Positions 8,731 through 16,451 of a DNA stretch of 64,000 nucleotides are shown one piece after another. The position numbers and the translations under genes were made by a program. Source of the stretch: Gaiellasilicea sp963789355 (GTDB lineage Bacteria > Actinomycetota > Thermoleophilia > Gaiellales > Gaiellaceae). Each line of letters opens with the position of its first letter. Position 1 is the first letter of the stretch. Location: NCBI GenBank assembly GCA_963789355.1, contig CAWBKK010000010.1, positions 248,001 to 312,000 of the forward strand, in the 5' to 3' direction. The notes under the pieces are model-generated. The model saw only the letters and a list, made by a program, of their open reading frames with translations. It did not search any database and was not told the origin of the DNA.

Positions 8731-9620
8731 GCGAGCCTCCGGGCGAAGTCGCGCAGTAGCAGGTTGAAGAAGACCGGATCGCGACCGTGCGGCGCGTGGC
8801 CTCCGCCCTCGACGAGGACGAGGTCGCCGCCGGTGTGCTCGGCGAGAGCGCGGCCGCGGGTGTGCGACGCGATCGCGTCGTCGGTGCCGTGGACGACGAG
8901 CACCGGACAGCGCACATGGCCCGCGAGCTTCTTCGCCTCTTGCGGCCCAGGCTTTGCCCCGTCATGCGCGGCGATGAGCGTGTCGGCGGATGTCTCGAGC
9001 CCCCAACCGACGCAGTCCTCGATCTGCTTCGTCGAGTGCGGCTCCCGGAAGAGCTTCCCGAAGAAGAACTCGAGGAAGCCGCGGTAGTCGCGCAGCCAGT
9101 AGTGGCGGTTGTACTTCGCCCAGCCCTCGTCGTTGTCGAGCTCGTCCTCCCACGGCATCACCCGTTCCGGGAGCGGCTCGCCGCCGCCAGAATAAGCGGG
9201 GCCGATGAAAACGGCGCCGGCGACACGTTCCGGCTGCTCGACCGCGAGGATCAGCCCGCGCGGCGCGCCGAGTGAGTAGCCGACCACGACGGCGCGCTCG
9301 GTGTCGGTCGCGTCGAGCACGGCCAGCGCGTCCAGCGCGAACTCTCGCTCGTCGTAGGCAGCCGGCTCGGTCGGCCGGTCCGAGCGCCCGTTGCCGCGTC
9401 CGTCGAACGTGACGACGCGATGCTCGCGCGCCAGGAAAGGGACCTGCGCCTTCCACTGGCGCGAGTGGATGATCGACCACGTCGGCAGGAGCAGGAACGT
9501 CGGCTCGCCGGAGCCGTAGACCTCGTAGAAGACGCGGACGCCGTCGCGCTCTATCCAGCCCGCGTCGTCCGGGTACCGGGCGCGGGTCTGCTCGGGTGTC
9601 GGTGCTACGTCGAGTGCCAT
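8727..9620 (-). CDS. Alpha/beta hydrolase, first tandem copy
   Basis: A 297-residue alpha/beta hydrolase. It is the only one of the three tandem paralogues with a canonical elbow, GYSLG (Ser116). The oxyanion-strand motif FDGRGNGRSDRP, the acid in HGTDD and the His in GGGHAPHG are all present. Of the three copies it therefore looks the most likely to have ordinary hydrolase chemistry. Its start overlaps the end of the NTF2-like gene by 16 bp and its end overlaps the next hydrolase by 4 bp. It belongs to the TetR/SBP56 operon. Confidence 0.88.
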   Translation of the reverse strand: MALDVAPTPEQTRARYPDDAGWIERDGVRVFYEVYGSGEPTFLLLPTWSIIHSRQWKAQVPFLAREHRVVTFDGRGNGRSDRPTEPAAYDEREFALDALAVLDATDTERAVVVGYSLGAPRGLILAVEQPERVAGAVFIGPAYSGGGEPLPERVMPWEDELDNDEGWAKYNRHYWLRDYRGFLEFFFGKLFREPHSTKQIEDCVGWGLETSADTLIAAHDGAKPGPQEAKKLAGHVRCPVLVVHGTDDAIASHTRGRALAEHTGGDLVLVEGGGHAPHGRDPVFFNLLLRDFARRLA

Positions 9621-9973
9621 AGCGCGTTGACGATCTTCCAGCCGTCGTCCGTCCGGATGAGGTGAAGGTACTCGCGATACACGTCAGATTCGACGACGGC
9701 GCTTGCGATGGTGCCGTGGACGTCGACGACGGTGACGTCGATGCGCCGGCCGGGGCCGCGGTCCTCGGACTTTCCCTCGCCTTCGGCCGTCCACGCAACC
9801 ATCTGGTCCTTCGTGCTCCGGCGCAACGAGGGTCCCCGCTTCGTGAGCTTGGGATGGAGGGCGCGCTCGATCCGCTCGGCGTCGCCGTCGAACCAGCCCT
9901 CGAAGTAGTCGAGCGCCGTCGCGACGATCGCAGCGCGCTCGGTGTCGACGAGCGAGGTCACGAGGAAAGCCAT
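9605..9973 (-). CDS. NTF2-like (SnoaL / putative lumazine-binding family) protein
   Basis: A 122-residue protein with the NTF2-like cone fold of the Lumazine_bd_2/SnoaL group. An N-terminal helix with 'ALDYFEGWFDGD' is followed by 'ALHPKLTKR' and ends with the family's 'LIRTDDGWKIVNALWH'. Such proteins are small ligand-binding or isomerase-like folds. The ATG at 9973 lies inside the last codons of the tetR gene (16-bp overlap), and its own end overlaps the next hydrolase by 16 bp. A longer upstream reading is antisense or shadow sequence and was not used. The role in the operon is unknown. Confidence 0.8.
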   Translation of the reverse strand: MAFLVTSLVDTERAAIVATALDYFEGWFDGDAERIERALHPKLTKRGPSLRRSTKDQMVAWTAEGEGKSEDRGPGRRIDVTVVDVHGTIASAVVESDVYREYLHLIRTDDGWKIVNALWHST

Positions 9974-10536
9974 CCGTCGATCCAGTTCAGGAGCTCGGCG
10001 TGACCCGTCTCGATCCCGCCCAGGCGCTCGACCATGATCCCGACGTTGAAGGTGATCACGAGCGAGATCAGCGCCTCGAGCGGCATGTCGATTCCGAGCT
10101 CGCGATGTGGTTCGCGAAACGCCTCGGTGAGAACGGCCCGCCACTCGGCGTTCACGCGGGCGAGCCGATCCCGCGTCGCGGCGTCGTTCCACGCCATCGC
10201 CTGCAGCTCAAGCCAGACCTTCTCGTAGGTGACGTCCTCGGCAACGAGGAAGCGCATCGCCGTCCGCCACTTCTCCACGAATGGCAGGTCGGCCGCGTAG
10301 AGCTCCCGCTGCCGGTCGATCAGCCGCTCCGTGAACCGCTCGAGCGCGCGGACGAGCAGGTTCTCGTTCGAGCCGAAGTAATAGTGAACGAGACCGTTGT
10401 TGACGCCCGCCTTCTCGGCCAGTCTGCGGGTCGTGATCTTCGCGTACCCGACATCGACCAGCAGCCGCTCGGCCGCGTCGAGGAGCGCCTCCTCCGCGGT
10501 CGAGCGGGCTGTGGTCTTCGTCGCGGGCTCGCTCAC
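9958..10536 (-). CDS. TetR-family transcriptional regulator
   Basis: A 192-residue repressor-type regulator. The N-terminal helix-turn-helix is clear (ITTRRLAEKAGVNNGLVHYY at about residues 33-52), followed by an all-helical ligand-binding domain. The GTG start at 10536 is supported by its overlap with the stop of the preceding small gene (GTGA). Because it is embedded in the operon it probably autoregulates it, most likely by binding the 12-bp-arm palindrome at 12038-12063 in front of the first gene. That pairing is inferred from position only. Confidence 0.9.
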   Translation of the reverse strand: MSEPATKTTARSTAEEALLDAAERLLVDVGYAKITTRRLAEKAGVNNGLVHYYFGSNENLLVRALERFTERLIDRQRELYAADLPFVEKWRTAMRFLVAEDVTYEKVWLELQAMAWNDAATRDRLARVNAEWRAVLTEAFREPHRELGIDMPLEALISLVITFNVGIMVERLGGIETGHAELLNWIDGWLSS

Positions 10537-10694
10537 GTCCCGGTCATTCTCGCTCGAATGCTCCGGCGGATCGAGCCTCGGCGGCTCCGGAGAACGTCCA
10601 GGCGTACCCGCACCGCGAGGAGCAGGACGGGTGCGGCCGTCGCTCCCGCGACGAGCGCCGGCAGCAGGCCCTCGCCGACGTGGTGGGCGATCAT
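10533..10694 (-). CDS. Small single-pass membrane protein (53 aa) in the SBP56-TetR operon
   Basis: A short gene easily missed by automatic calling. The ATG at 10694 overlaps the stop of the SBP56 gene (ATGA), and its TGA overlaps the GTG start of tetR (GTGA), so it is coupled on both sides. The product has one hydrophobic span (about residues 8-30, Leu/Val/Ala-rich) followed by a strongly basic tail (RLDVLRSRRGSIRRSIRARM), predicting N-out/C-in topology. The precise fit into the operon is the main evidence that it is real. Function is unknown; it may anchor or assist the methanethiol oxidase. Confidence 0.65.
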   Translation of the reverse strand: MIAHHVGEGLLPALVAGATAAPVLLLAVRVRLDVLRSRRGSIRRSIRARMTGT

Positions 10695-12014
10695 TGGAAG
10701 ATCTCCGTCGTGCAGTCGCCGCCTTGCAGGCGCACCTCGTGAGCACGGGCCGGCCCGTCGGGGCGGTCGGAGAAGTCGACGAAGAAGTCGGGATCGATCC
10801 TCATGCCGCCGTTCGGGTCGCACTCAATCCGCAGGAGCCACGAGCGCAGCTCCGGGTAGAACTGGTTGTCCCAGGTCGAGTAGAGCGAGTTCGAGACGTA
10901 CAGGCGGCGGCCGTCGTACGAGAGCTGGAGCATGTTCGGGCCGCCGCTGAGCTCCCTGGGGCCATCAGTCGGCTTGCCCAGCACGCCGCCGAGCCACAGC
11001 CGGCCCGTCAGCTTCGGCCGCGTCGGGTCGGACACGTCGTACTGCCGCACGTCGCCGTGGAGCCAGTTCGCGAAGTAGAGGTAGCGGTCGTCCATCGAGA
11101 GGACGAGGTCGGTGATCAGCCCAGGGACGGGGAACGGCCACCCCTCGAGCTCGACGCTCTCGACCTCGATCACCGGGTCGGCGGCCCACGACCCGTTGTC
11201 GCGGTGGAAGTGGAACATGGCGCTGGAGAGTGCGGCGCCGACGAAGCCCTCCTCCGACTCGGGGTCGTGCTGCCAGCGAACCTCGAGTGGGACGAGGCCC
11301 TTCGCGCCGAGGTCGACCGTCTGTTCGAGCGTGCGCCGCTCCAGGTCCCAGAAGTGGATGCGCTGCCCGTAGCGACCGGCCTCGACGTCGGCGAGGTCGA
11401 AGCCCCGGCTCGTATGCGTTCGGCTCGCCGAACTCGGAGGAGACGAGCACGTTCTTGCGCGGCTGGTACCAGAAGTCGTAGTTGAGCGGCGGCCGGCTGC
11501 CGCCGTTCTCCCAACGGCCCTTCACCTCGAACGTCTTGGCATCAATGACCGCGAAGCCGCCGGAGCCGTTCCCCTCGGCGTCGCCGAGCATCGCGACCAC
11601 GATATTGTCGCCGGGCATGCAGTGCACGGTGTGAGGGCGCGTGTAGCCCGTCTTCGCGATCACCTCCTCGGGCTCGATCACCTTCTCGATGTACGGGCGG
11701 CGCGGGTCGTCGGCGACGTTGACGATGTGGAACCGCGACGACCGGAAGCCGGGGACGACGAGGTGCGACCGGTCGGGCCCGTGGCAAGCGGACGAGCAAC
11801 GGTTCCAGCCGAAGTGGTGCAGCTCGTCGCCGACGTTCGGCATCGGCAACTCGTGGACGATCCGGCCGTCCTCCGCGTCCACGACGGCGAGGAAGTCCGG
11901 CTTGTCGACGCCCGTGCCCTCGTAGAGACACGCGAGGTAGAGGAACTCCTCCTTCGGCGCGTTCATCGCGTCCTGCGGCGAGCGGTGGAACGAAGCGGGT
12001 CGGTGATGTTGCAT
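10691..12014 (-). CDS. Selenium-binding protein 56 / methanethiol oxidase (one frameshift)
   Basis: Member of the SBP56 family; bacterial members act as copper-dependent methanethiol oxidases, converting methanethiol to formaldehyde, H2S and H2O2. The first part reads from the ATG at 12014 and includes ACLYEGTGVDKPDFLAVVD and the conserved SACHGPDRSHL and RPHTVHCMPG segments. The frame then breaks at a run of four C (11403-11406, + strand) and resumes as 'FDLADVEAGRYGQRIHFWDL' to the terminal HEVRLQGGDCTTEIF. Removing one base gives exactly 440 codons. No other damage is seen, so a sequence error is more likely than decay. It is the first gene of the operon, preceded by AGGAGG at 12034-12039 (19 nt from the ATG, far for a ribosome site). 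Confidence 0.85.
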
Positions 12015-12037
12015 GCTCTCGTGGTCACGAGAACCTC

Positions 12038-12090
12038 CTGTCTAAGTCATTTGACTTAGACAGTTGACCAAGTATGAGCCGACGTGTCAA
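12038..12090 (-). promoter_or_regulatory. Promoter and palindromic operator of the SBP56-TetR operon
   Basis: On the minus strand a perfect TTGACA -35 box lies at 12085-12090. A weak -10 (TCAACT, 12062-12067) follows at 17-bp spacing, placing the transcript start near 12055. Overlapping the -10 and start is a perfect inverted repeat, CTGTCTAAGTCA (12038-12049) and its complement (12052-12063), separated by TT. The size and symmetry fit a TetR dimer site, and the regulator is encoded in the same operon. On the plus strand the same arm also offers TTGACT and TATGAG at 16-bp spacing, but no plus-strand gene follows. Confidence 0.6.
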
Positions 12091-12251
12091 GTCCTTCGCC
12101 GGCGCGACCTCCACTCCGCCAGCCAGGCGAGCCCTCGAAGCCCCAGCCAGATCGGCGTCAGCAGCACGTAGAAGACGAAGACAGCCGCACCGAGGATCGT
12201 CCACCAGAGGGCCCAGCGCCACTTCGGGACCGGCGGCTTAGCGGGGGGCAT
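12087..12251 (-). CDS. Small membrane protein (54 aa)
   Basis: A 54-residue protein starting at ATG 12251, inside the end of ppsR (14-bp overlap). Layout: a Pro/Lys-rich start, a Trp-rich stretch (KWRWALWW), one transmembrane helix (about residues 17-38), then an amphipathic segment and a run of Arg ending RSRRRRT. Overlap with ppsR suggests co-translation. Its stop codon overlaps the -35 box of the next operon. The family is not recognised; it may be a membrane regulator peptide, but no function can be given. Confidence 0.55.
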   Translation of the reverse strand: MPPAKPPVPKWRWALWWTILGAAVFVFYVLLTPIWLGLRGLAWLAEWRSRRRRT

Positions 12252-13072
12252 GCGCTTCCTGGCGCCGGCGGTCGACGAGGCGGACGACGCGGTGCGCCGT
12301 CTCCTCGATCGAGCGGCCGGTGACGTCGATCACGGGGCAGCCGAGCCGCCGATGCAGCGCGGCCGCCTCCTCGAGCTCGTCGTAGATCTCGAGCATCTCC
12401 GAGTAGCGGCGGTTCTCCCCGCCCATGCCCCGCACCCGCGTCGAGCGGATCTCCGCCAGGCGCTCGGCGTCGATCGTGAGGCCGACGATCGTGATCGGGT
12501 CGATCTCGAAGAGCTCCGGGCGGCGGCTTGATCCCCTTCACGATCGGGACGTTCGCGGTCTTCTGGCCCAGATAGCCGAGATAGATCGAGAGCGGCGTCT
12601 TCGACGTGCGCGAGACCCCGACGAGGACGACGTCCGCCTCGCGCAGGCCGCTGCCCACGCCGTCGTCGAACTTGACCGCGAACTCGATCGCCTCCATCCG
12701 CTTGAAGTAGGCGGAGTTGAGCGGCGGCCGGGCGCCGGGCGTCATCTGGGCGGCCATTCCGGAGACCTTCGCGATCGACTCGATCGGATGGCCGAGCAGG
12801 TCGGCGTAGTGAAGGCGGGCGCTGCGGCAGAGGGTGCGCATCGACTCGCGCAACTGGCGGTCGACGAGCGTGTAGACCATCACCGCCGGGCGTCCCTTCG
12901 CCCTCGAGACGGCGAGCTGGAGGTCGTCGATCGTCTGGATCTGGGGGTGGCGAACCTCCTCGAACGGCTGCTCCGGGAACTGCGCCTCGAGTGCCGCGAC
13001 GAGACGCGCGGCGGTCTCCCCGGTCGAGTCCGAGAGGATGTGGAGCTCGACGACCTCGCGCGCTGGGTTCAC
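12238..13072 (-). CDS. ppsR: PEP synthase/PPDK regulatory kinase-phosphorylase, PpsR/DUF299 family (one frameshift)
   Basis: Bifunctional serine/threonine kinase and Pi-dependent pyrophosphorylase that inactivates and reactivates pyruvate phosphate dikinase or PEP synthase. The N-terminus VELHILSDSTGETA and the P-loop-like GVSRTSKTPLSIYLG are family hallmarks. The frame breaks near 12525, where an extra C in CCC disrupts 'KGIKPPPELFEIDP', then continues to 'DVTGRSIEETAHRVV'. Removing one base gives 277 codons, the family length. The GTG at 13072 overlaps the ybaK stop by 4 bp. The likely client, ppdK, is in the same window. Confidence 0.9.
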
Positions 13073-13520
13073 GCGCCGGAGGCTACAGCCGCCACCCGCG
13101 CGCCGGTGAGCCGGACGAGGTCGTCCGGGGCGAGCTCGATCTCCAGGCCCCGGCGGCCGGCGCTGACGAAGATCGTCTCGTGCAGGAGCGCCGACACGTC
13201 GAGGAGCGTCGGCAGCCGCTTCCGCTGCCCGAGCGGGCTGATCCCGCCGAGCACGTAGCCGGTCGCGCGCTCGGCCGCACCGCGCTCTGCCAGCGCGGCC
13301 CGCTTCCCAGCGCGCGCAGGTCGAGCTGCGCGGCGACGGGGACGATCGCGACCGAGAGCGCGCCGTCCTGCGCCACGACGAGCGTCTTGAAGACCCTCGC
13401 CGGGTCGACGCCGGTCTTCGCCGCCGCCTCGGGCCCGTAGGCGGCACCGGCCTCGTGCTCGTACTCGTGGAGCGTGAACGCAATCCCCGCCCGCTCGGCC
13501 GCCACGACGGCGGGCGTCAT
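13069..13520 (-). CDS. ybaK: Cys-tRNA(Pro)/Cys-tRNA(Cys) deacylase, YbaK family (one frameshift)
   Basis: Editing hydrolase that removes mischarged amino acids from tRNA(Pro). It begins at ATG 13520 with TPAVVAAERAGIAFTLHEY and the catalytic-site lysine region RVFKTLVV. One G appears to be missing near 13308 (LRALG-KRAALAERG), after which the frame continues as ATGYVLGGISPLGQRKRLP, the family's signature, to the end at 13069. Restoring the base gives 150 codons, the usual length. Its stop overlaps the ppsR start. Confidence 0.88.
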
Positions 13521-13541
13521 CCGGGTAGCCTCTGCGCACTC

Positions 13542-14904
13542 ATGAGCACGGATGCGGTCACGATGGACAAGATCGTCAGTTGTCGAAGCGGCGCGGCTTC
13601 GTCTTCCCGTCCTCGGAGATCTACGGCGGGCTCGGCAGCTCGTACGACTACGGCCACTACGGCGTCCTGCTGAAGGACAACGTCAAGGCACGCTGGCTCG
13701 AGGCGATGGTGCGTGAGCGCGACGACATCGTCGCGCTCGACTCGTCGATCATCCTCCACCCCGAAGTCTGGAAGGCGTCCGGCCACGTCGGCGGCTTCAG
13801 CGACCCGCTGATCGACTGCAGTACTGCAAGAAGCGCTTCCGCGCCGACCACCTCGAGACCGAGCAGTGCGGCCAGCGGCCGTCGAAGCAGCCCGGCGAGA
13901 CGTCCGACTGCGACCTGACCGAGCCGCGCAGCTTCAACCTGATGTTCCAGACGCGCGTCGGCGCGATGGAGGAGTCGGGCGTCGACGTCTACCTCCGCCC
14001 CGAGACGGCGCAGGGGATCTTCATCAACTTCAAGAACGTCGCCCAGATCGCGCGCCGGAAGCCGCCGTTCGGGATCGCGCAGGTCGGCAAGTCGTTCCGG
14101 AACGAGATCACGCCCGGCAACTTCATCTTCCGCACGCTCGAGTTCGAGCAGATGGAGATGGAGTTCTTCGTCCCGCCGGCGGAGGCGGACGAGTGGTACC
14201 GCTACTGGGTCGACGAGCGGCTGAAGTGGCACCTCCGCTACGGCGTCCGCGAGAGCCACCTGCGCGTGCGTCCGCATGACGCCGACGAGCTCTCGCACTA
14301 TTCGAGCGGCACCAGCGACATCGAGTACCTGTTCCCGATCGGGTGGTCGGAGCTCGAGGGGATCGCGAACCGGGGCGACTTCGACCTCACCCAGCACGCG
14401 GCCGCATCCGGAACGAAGCTCGAGTGGGTCGACGCCGGCACCGGCGAGCGGTTCGTGCCGCACGTGATCGAGCCTGCGCTCGGCGTCAACCGCTCGATGC
14501 TGACGTTCCTGATCGACGCCTACGACGAGGAGGTCGTCGGCGAGCGCGAGCGGACGGTGCTGCGCCTGCACCCGCAGCTCGCCCCGGTGAAGGCGGCGAT
14601 CCTGCCGCTGATCGGGAAGGACGCGGCCATGGTCGAGAGGGCGCGCGGCCTCTACGAGGAGCTCCGCCGCCACTTCAGCGTCGAGTACGACGACAACGGC
14701 GCGATCGGGCGCCGCTATCGCCGCCAGGACGAGATCGGCACGCCGTACGGGCTCACGATCGACGAGCAGACGCTCGAGGACGGCACGGTCACCGTTCGCG
14801 ACCGCGACTCGCTGGCGCAGGAGCGGCTGCCGCTCGAAGCCGTGGGTGCGTGGCTCGGCGACGCGCTGCGACGCGACTGGACCTCGCCGAAGTCGACCGG
14901 CTAG
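13542..14904 (+). CDS. glyQS: Glycyl-tRNA synthetase (two apparent 1-base deletions)
   Basis: Homodimeric class-II synthetase charging tRNA(Gly). The ATG at 13542 reads MSTDAVTMDKIVS; a T is missing near 13579, after which KRRGFVFPSSEIYGGLGSSYDYG follows. A second base is missing near 13820 inside the CxxC zinc site (DC.YCKKRF). The rest is intact: motif 2 (GKSFRNEITPGNFIFRTLEF), SSGTSDIEYLFPIGWSELEGIA, and motif 3 (EPALGVNRSMLTFLI). Adding the two bases gives 454 codons. As this is an essential single-copy type of gene, sequence error is the likely explanation. Its stop shares a CTAG with the convergent acetyltransferase gene. Confidence 0.9.
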
Positions 14905-15323
14905 CGACCCTTCCGCTCGAGCAGCCGCTCGCCGGGGCCGAAGCCGAACTTCTCGTAGAGCCCGTGCGCGTCGGCCGTGTGGAGCACCCAGCGCCGGCCG
15001 GCGTACGGGCCTTCGTCGACGGTGAAGCGGATCAGCTCGACGCCCAGACCTCGTCCGCGGTGGCCGGCCAGGACGAAGACGTCGGCCAGGTAGACGAGCC
15101 AGGCGTCGGGCGCGTCGACGGTGCGCGAGTAGCCCGCGAGGCTGCCGTCGCCGGCGTAGAGGCCCACGTTCCGCGAGGCGCGGTCGATCAGCCCGTCCAT
15201 CACCGTCCGCTCGCGGCGGAAGCCCCAGTACGACTCCTCCGAGATGAAGCGGTGGACCGCGTCGCGGTCGATCCTGGCCGGATCGTCGTCGAGCTCGTAG
15301 CCCTCCTTGAGCGGCTTCTTCAC
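14901..15323 (-). CDS. GNAT-family N-acetyltransferase
   Basis: A 140-residue acetyl-CoA-dependent acetyltransferase. The acetyl-CoA pyrophosphate-binding loop is GHRGRGLGVELI, preceded by the strand VYLADVFVLA and followed by the C-terminal 'GLYEKFGFGPGERLLER'. The opening (EGYELDDDPARIDRDAVHRFI) resembles the YbbA/ArsR-adjacent GNAT group that acts on small amines or is uncharacterised. The GTG at 15323 overlaps the recO stop by 4 bp, indicating one operon. The substrate is unknown. Confidence 0.85.
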   Translation of the reverse strand: MKKPLKEGYELDDDPARIDRDAVHRFISEESYWGFRRERTVMDGLIDRASRNVGLYAGDGSLAGYSRTVDAPDAWLVYLADVFVLAGHRGRGLGVELIRFTVDEGPYAGRRWVLHTADAHGLYEKFGFGPGERLLERKGR

Positions 15324-16076
15324 GCCGACAATGTTCGCAGCCGAAAGCCGCCGTGGTGCTCATAGGACGCGGTCACGAGCGCCAGGGCCTCGCGGGCACC
15401 ACGGTCGGTCAGGCCGGCAGCGTGCGCCTCGGCCATCGGGGTCGCGACGAGCGTCCTGATTGCGCGCAACCCGTCCGGCGAGAGCCCGATCGACGCTGTG
15501 CCGCTGGAACTACTGCCGCAGTCGCGGCAGACGGCGCCGCCGGCGGCGGGCGCGTAGCCGACGAGCCCGTCGCGTCACCCCGCACTCGACGCAGCTGTCC
15601 AGGTGGGGCATGTAGCCCGAGAGCCAGAGCAGCTTCAGCTGGAAGGAGAGGACGAGCGGATCGAGCGCCGGCCGCGCGGGAGCGCGCGAGGGGATCGAGT
15701 CGAGGCGGTCGAGGAACCGCGTCAGCGCCGTGAACGCGCGCTCGTTCGCCTCCTGCTCGGTGAAGAGCCGCAGCATCGCCTCGGCCCCGATCAGCCCCAC
15801 GGCCAGCCGGTAGGAGTCCTCGCGCGCCTCGTGGTGCGAGGAGCGCAGGTCTGCCCCGGTCACCGTCTGCAGCTCGCCGGAGCCCTGGTGCAGCATCAGC
15901 TCGACATGCGAGAGCGGCTCGAGCCGGCCGCCGAACCGGGACTTCGTCCGCCGCACCCCCTTCGCGACCGCGCCGACGCGGCCGCGGTCGGCGGTATAGA
16001 CGTGGAGCACGCGATCGGCCTCGCCGAGCCGGAACGAGCGCAGCACGACCGCCTCCGTTCTGTAGGTCCGGGCCAC
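15320..16076 (-). CDS. recO: DNA repair protein RecO (one frameshift)
   Basis: RecO mediates RecA loading and strand annealing in the RecFOR pathway. The N-terminal OB-fold is clear (RTEAVVLRSFRLGEADRVL; GRVGAVAKGVRRTKSRFGG). The helical domain and the first half of the zinc site (SCVECG) follow. An extra G near 15570 then breaks the frame, and translation resumes as VGYAPAAGGAVCRDCG, restoring the second CxxC. Removing the base gives 251 codons. The downstream end is coupled to the acetyltransferase gene (GTGA). Confidence 0.88.
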
Positions 16077-16140
16077 CCTCCGAGTCTAGAGAGGGGGGCC
16101 GACGGGAACGGTTTATGGCTTTCGGACGTTGTACGAGCGA

Positions 16141-16394
16141 TGAGTCGGATCCAGATCTACACGACGCGCTGGTGCGGCTACTGCGTCCGGGCGAAGACGC
16201 TCCTCGACGCGAAGGGGATCGCGTACGAGGAGATCGCGCTCGACGACGATCCTTCGTTCCGCGCCAACCTCCAGGAGCTCACGGGCGGCTGGACGGTGCC
16301 GCAGATCCTGATCGACGGAACGCCGATCGGCGGCTACACCGAGCTCTGGCGGCTCGACAAGTCCGGCCAGCTCGACGCCCGCCTCGCTGCCTAG
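16141..16394 (+). CDS. Glutaredoxin
   Basis: An 84-residue thioredoxin-fold oxidoreductase. The active site is WCGYC (Cys12, Cys15), the cis-Pro segment is TVPQILID, and the GGYTELWRL helix that binds glutathione or mycothiol is present. CGYC rather than CPYC is seen in several actinobacterial glutaredoxin-like proteins (mycoredoxin-type use is possible). It is divergent from recO, with 64 bp between them, and followed by a strong GC hairpin. Confidence 0.92.
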
Positions 16395-16402
16395 GGAACG
16401 AA

Positions 16403-16426
16403 GGAGGCCGGCTTGCGCCGGCCTCC
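16403..16426. terminator. GC-rich hairpin between convergent genes
   Basis: A perfect 10-bp stem, GGAGGCCGGC (16403-16412) and its complement (16417-16426), closes on a TTGC loop, 8 bp after the glutaredoxin stop and 26 bp from the end of the convergent secreted-protein gene. There is no long T run on either side, so it is at best a weak intrinsic terminator. Position and symmetry fit a two-way transcription barrier. Confidence 0.6.
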
Positions 16427-16451
16427 ATTCGAATCCGAGCTGACGGAACGA

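Noticed and set aside
12051..12078. Plus-strand promoter (TTGACT-16-TATGAG) through the operator palindrome
   Set aside because: No plus-strand gene follows; the match arises from the symmetric arm.
13542..14904. glyS as a genuine pseudogene
   Set aside because: Two 1-base deletions only, all motifs conserved, function essential; sequence error is more likely.
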